Of a stretch of DNA of 64,000 bases, positions 63,091-64,000 are shown in pieces (within the stretch, counting starts at the first letter, position 1; each line of letters starts with the position of its first letter). Source of the DNA: Thalassospira sp. (GTDB lineage Bacteria > Pseudomonadota > Alphaproteobacteria > Rhodospirillales > Thalassospiraceae); contig NZ_JAUYHK010000021.1 of the NCBI RefSeq assembly GCF_030690045.1, positions 248,001-312,000 of the forward strand. The letters are read 5' to 3'. The position numbers and the translations under genes are program-made. The notes below the pieces were generated by a model, which searched no databases, had not been told where the DNA came from, and saw only the letters and a list, made by a program, of their open reading frames with translations.

Positions 63091-63999
63091 ATGCCGCTGA
63101 TTGATCCCCGTACCCGCGCCACCCTGATTGGCACCATCGCCGTATTGTTGTGGGCGCTGTTGGCCCTTTTCACTACCGAAGTCAGCAATATCCCACCGTT
63201 TCAACTGGTCAGCCTGTGTTTTGGCGTGGCGGCGATTTTTAGTGCGATGTGGATATCCCGGCGTGGTGTGGCGGCCTTCGCCGCCTTTCGTCAGCCGGTT
63301 GGTGCCTGGGTTTTGGGTGTCGGCGGGCTGTTTGGCTATCATTTCTTTTATTTCGTGGCGCTGGCCAATGCGCCTGCGGTTGATGCCAGTCTGATCGCCT
63401 ATTTATGGCCGTTATTCATCGTGCTGTTTTCCGCCCTTTTGCCCGGTGAAAAATTACGCTGGTATCATGTGGCCGGGGCGGTTTTGGGCCTTGCCGGGGC
63501 GGTGGTGCTGGTCAGCAAGGGGCGCGGTCTGGCCTTCGATCCGGCCTTTGCGCTGGGATATGGTGCGGCGATTGTCTGTTCGCTGGTCTGGTCGGGCTAT
63601 TCGGTGCTGAACCGCCGTTATGGCAAGGTGCCGGTCGAGGCGGTCTGCGGCTTTTGTGCCGGGGCGGCGATTTTGGGTTTTGTCACCCACGGTCTGCTGG
63701 AAATCTGGATGATGCCCGATGCACGGCAATGGCTGGCGATCTTGGGGCTGGGCCTCGGCCCGGTCGGGGTGGCGTTTTTTGTCTGGGATTACGGCACCAA
63801 ACACGGCGATATTCAGGTTCTGGGTGTCTCATCCTATGCCGCCCCCTTGCTCAGCACGATTTTGCTGATCCTTTTTGGCCGGGCAGAGGCGACGATCAGC
63901 GTTGTGATTGGCTGCCTGTTGATTGTCGGCGGCGCGGTACTGGCATCAAAGAATTTGCTGCGGCGTAAAAAAGGTGACGCTGTGAAGGCTTCGGGCTAG
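63091..63999 (+). CDS. EamA-family transporter 3 (YddG-like)
   Basis: A 302-residue DMT transporter with ten predicted helices. Features such as TIAVLLWALLALFTTEVSNI, GYHFFYFVALANAPAVDASL and the second-repeat FFVWDYGTKHGDIQVLGVSS resemble YddG, an aromatic amino acid exporter; the substrate here is inferred only from that likeness. A Lys-rich tail (LLRRKKGDAVKASG) ends at the last bases of the window. It follows AraC 2 after 52 bases. Confidence 0.92.
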   Translation: MPLIDPRTRATLIGTIAVLLWALLALFTTEVSNIPPFQLVSLCFGVAAIFSAMWISRRGVAAFAAFRQPVGAWVLGVGGLFGYHFFYFVALANAPAVDASLIAYLWPLFIVLFSALLPGEKLRWYHVAGAVLGLAGAVVLVSKGRGLAFDPAFALGYGAAIVCSLVWSGYSVLNRRYGKVPVEAVCGFCAGAAILGFVTHGLLEIWMMPDARQWLAILGLGLGPVGVAFFVWDYGTKHGDIQVLGVSSYAAPLLSTILLILFGRAEATISVVIGCLLIVGGAVLASKNLLRRKKGDAVKASG

Positions 64000-64000
64000 A

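Noticed and set aside
1..64000. CRISPR arrays
   Set aside because: No regularly spaced direct repeats with unique spacers were seen, and no cas gene is present.

Overview
The window looks like a chromosomal segment of a marine-type alphaproteobacterium of the Rhodospirillales, most like Thalassospira or a near relative. This is inferred from gene content and protein character: an aroQ-accB-accC cluster, a ThiS-ThiG fusion, RNase E with a large insertion in its S1 domain, a complete cysE-iscR-isc-hsc-fdx-iscX block, and an alphaproteobacterial-type tRNA with anticodon CAU. Most of the DNA is moderately GC-rich housekeeping sequence with Shine-Dalgarno starts and clear hairpin terminators. No ribosomal RNA, CRISPR array or replication origin was seen.

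Layout. 1-24 kb: the end of a chemoreceptor, serA, a secreted DUF218 protein, aat, aroQ-accB-accC, thiSG, a DsbA-like oxidoreductase, an M48 metalloprotease with a small partner, a gamma-glutamyltransferase homologue, an aminotransferase, rne, a cell-wall amidase, a class A penicillin-binding protein, and prfB with its programmed +1 frameshift. 24-30 kb: two paralogous small proteins of unknown function, an Ada/AlkA fusion overlapping ogt, an alcohol dehydrogenase, a DUF455 protein, a protein built from degenerate HPt and receiver domains, and bcp. 30.4-34.4 kb: an AT-richer two-gene cassette bordered by the remnant of an IS5-like element. 34.4-44 kb: glnE, an AsmA/YhdP-like protein, tyrS, anmK and a hydrolase. 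44.4-52.5 kb: cysE followed by the iron-sulfur assembly operon, in which cysteine production, cysteine desulfuration, scaffold, carrier, chaperone pair and ferredoxin are all co-oriented. 52.5-55 kb: tenA, an intergenic palindrome, mnmA and tRNA-Met(CAU). 55-58.5 kb: a degraded island beside the tRNA with a very AT-rich gene, a phage head-morphogenesis pseudogene and an IS630-family element inserted into it. 58.8-64 kb: a PhnA-like protein, three EamA-family transporters and two AraC-family regulators.

The best candidate for an undescribed system is the pair at 30413-34072. One gene encodes an alpha-helical, HEAT-like protein. The second starts at the base after the first gene's stop codon and encodes a protein whose N-terminus has a possible restriction-endonuclease-like core. 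Neither resembles a family I can name. Their base composition, tight coupling and IS-remnant border suggest a transferred, possibly defensive module that now sits directly upstream of bcp. A second candidate is the AT-rich gene at 55791-56591, which starts 2 bases after the stop of the prophage head-protein relic and is possibly a phage-borne cargo gene. Function is inferred throughout from recognisable motifs; no database search was run.
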